33,122 nucleotides of DNA, from the NCBI GenBank assembly GCA_024405265.1, contig JAKSOZ010000020.1, positions 1-33,122 of the forward strand, in the 5' to 3' direction. Position 1 is the first letter of the stretch. Each line of letters opens with the position of its first letter. The notes under the pieces were generated by a model that saw nothing but the letters and a program-made list of their open reading frames with translations, was not told the origin of the DNA and searched no databases. Origin of the DNA: Kiritimatiellia bacterium. GTDB lineage: Bacteria; Verrucomicrobiota; Kiritimatiellia; RFP12; UBA1067. This document shows, in pieces, positions 32,430 through 33,122 of the stretch. The translations under genes were made by a program, and so were the position numbers.

Positions 32430-33074
32430 GTGTTTGAAACCATTGACCAGATACTTGAAGGAATAGAAGCCGAGCTTTCGCTTATGCGGGAGCTCGGCGT
32501 TCGTTCCGTTCCCTTCGACCGCGAGCTCTTGAGAGAAGAGGTTATAGCAGGAGGTGTAGATGGAGGTCAAGGTGAAGGTGAACAAAGGAGGTCACTTCCC
32601 AAAAATGAAGGAACTCCTTCACTAAGCACTCAACACTCATCGCTTATCACTAAACCCACCCCGCCCCCCAATCCCGTCCCCGATCGTATTGTCGCGCTCA
32701 ACTCCATTAAGCGCGAAGCCTATGACTTCGTTTTTCTTCATGACCGACCGCTTTCCGAGAAGGGGATGGAGATGCTCGATAAAATCATTGAAGCGATGGG
32801 TAAGACCCGAGGAACGGCTCCGCTCCTGACCGGTTACGATCCCAAGGTCTTCCCGAGGGCGAAAGTGTATATCGTTATGGGTTCGGCCGCGCTTAAGAAG
32901 TTCATGCCGGATATGCGCGTCAAGTATTTCGCCAATGCTAAAAGCGCCGGAGGACGACAGGTTCATTTCACGTATTCTCCTGATTATATAACGCGCTTCG
33001 ACCAAAAGGATCCTTCGATTATATCGATAAAAATCCAGATGTGGCGAGCTTTGAAGCAGCTTAAAAATTTTTGA
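32430..33074 (+). CDS. Degenerate family-4-like uracil-DNA glycosylase homolog
   Basis: A 214-residue protein. The N-terminal helix (IDQILEGIEAELSLMRELGVRSVP) resembles the head of PVC-type family 4 UDGs. The core FVFLHDRPLSEKGMEMLDKIIEAMG fits the LFVGEAPG-to-PFVGRAGQLL region with about 15 residues lost, removing the GEAPG and PFVG catalytic/cluster segments. AKVYIVMGSAALKKFM fits the PKVIVALGATAA strand, and FTYSPDYITRF replaces the TYHPSALLR motif, losing its His. No cluster-binding Cys set remains. It is therefore probably not an active glycosylase. Start is GTG 32430, with ATG 32484 possible. A simple-sequence tract (about residues 38-75) interrupts it. Family assignment is by pattern and moderately sure. 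Confidence 0.6.
   Translation: MFETIDQILEGIEAELSLMRELGVRSVPFDRELLREEVIAGGVDGGQGEGEQRRSLPKNEGTPSLSTQHSSLITKPTPPPNPVPDRIVALNSIKREAYDFVFLHDRPLSEKGMEMLDKIIEAMGKTRGTAPLLTGYDPKVFPRAKVYIVMGSAALKKFMPDMRVKYFANAKSAGGRQVHFTYSPDYITRFDQKDPSIISIKIQMWRALKQLKNF
32547..32656 (+). repeat. Simple-sequence and inverted-repeat insert inside the UDG-like gene
   Basis: A purine-rich part (AGGTGAAGGTGAA units, 32547-32592) is followed by the palindrome GAAGGA-AC-TCCTTC (32607-32620) and a CACTCAACACTCA-type pyrimidine-rich part to about 32656. The GGTGAAGG units reappear in reverse complement as CCTTCACT. The tract keeps the reading frame and encodes low-complexity residues unlike the flanking protein. It matches the repeat before the gene, suggesting a dispersed mini-repeat. 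Confidence 0.65.
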
Positions 33075-33084
33075 AAATACCCCC

Positions 33085-33114
33085 TTGCGCAGTCGAGGGG
33101 ATTTTTGATATAAT
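33085..33114 (+). promoter_or_regulatory. Promoter of the next gene beyond the window
   Basis: TTGCGC at 33085-33090 and TATAAT at 33109-33114 are 18 bp apart, with TG at 33106-33107. The -35 lies within a weak CCCCT/AGGGG hairpin followed by ATTTTT, so terminator-like and promoter elements overlap. The gene it serves is outside the window. Confidence 0.7.
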
Positions 33115-33122
33115 ACCCACTC

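Noticed and set aside
32547..32656. CRISPR-like array
   Set aside because: Units are 6-8 bp, tandem and imperfect, with no spacers of regular length and no cas genes nearby.

Overview
This window carries about 23 protein genes and two tRNAs, all on the + strand and packed with tiny gaps or start/stop overlaps. No insertion sequence, phage gene, CRISPR array or rRNA is visible. Outer-membrane and TonB-system components indicate a diderm (Gram-negative-type) bacterium. A GH109 enzyme with a Tat signal, a GH84 hexosaminidase, a secreted GH2 beta-galactosidase with a C-terminal F5/8C (CBM32-like) domain and GlcNAc-6-P deacetylase suggest a host-glycan (mucin-like) forager. Together with a 234-residue TPR-like family that I associate with PVC bacteria, this points to an uncultured gut-type PVC bacterium (Lentisphaerota, Kiritimatiellota or Verrucomicrobiota). 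That placement is inference, not proof.

Layout. 1-1328: terminator of an upstream gene, a strong promoter, and nagA. 1355-7059: tRNA-Ser(GCT), followed 16 nt later by an overlapping three-gene set: a ketosynthase-like protein, a 1108-residue AT-DH-phosphopantetheinyl transferase (PPTase) protein, and a compact lysine-2,3-aminomutase-like radical SAM enzyme. The KS, AT and DH domains have each lost recognisable catalytic residues while the PPTase keeps its own. 7087-8373: a short CapD/PglF-type sugar-nucleotide dehydratase with its own promoter. 8442-28473: tRNA-Val(CAC) followed by a nearly gapless run: GH109, GtrA-like, DUF481 barrel, B12-type radical SAM, PVC TPR-like protein, beta-galactosidase, glnS, an aryl-polyene-type KS, an AICAR transformylase without the cyclohydrolase domain, exbB, exbD, a TPR protein, a TonB-like-anchor/VWA protein, and an MMPL exporter fused to an HX4E acyltransferase. 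28545-33074: mscS, GH84, galE, and a degenerate uracil-DNA-glycosylase-like gene interrupted by simple-sequence repeats. The window ends in another promoter.

How the genes may work together. One theme is amino-sugar glycan breakdown (nagA, GH109, GH2, GH84, galE). A second is an unusual lipid or polyketide theme: a pseudo-PKS locus, an active-looking aryl-polyene-type KS, an MMPL/acyltransferase export protein, and an ExbB-ExbD-TPR-TonB-like/VWA complex that could couple proton-motive force to envelope work. The pseudo-PKS locus and the ExbBD-TPR-VWA-exporter block are the best candidates for something undescribed. Seven exact TGnTATAAT extended -10 boxes, plus one near-match, mark nearly all recognisable promoters; one of them would give a leaderless GH84 mRNA.
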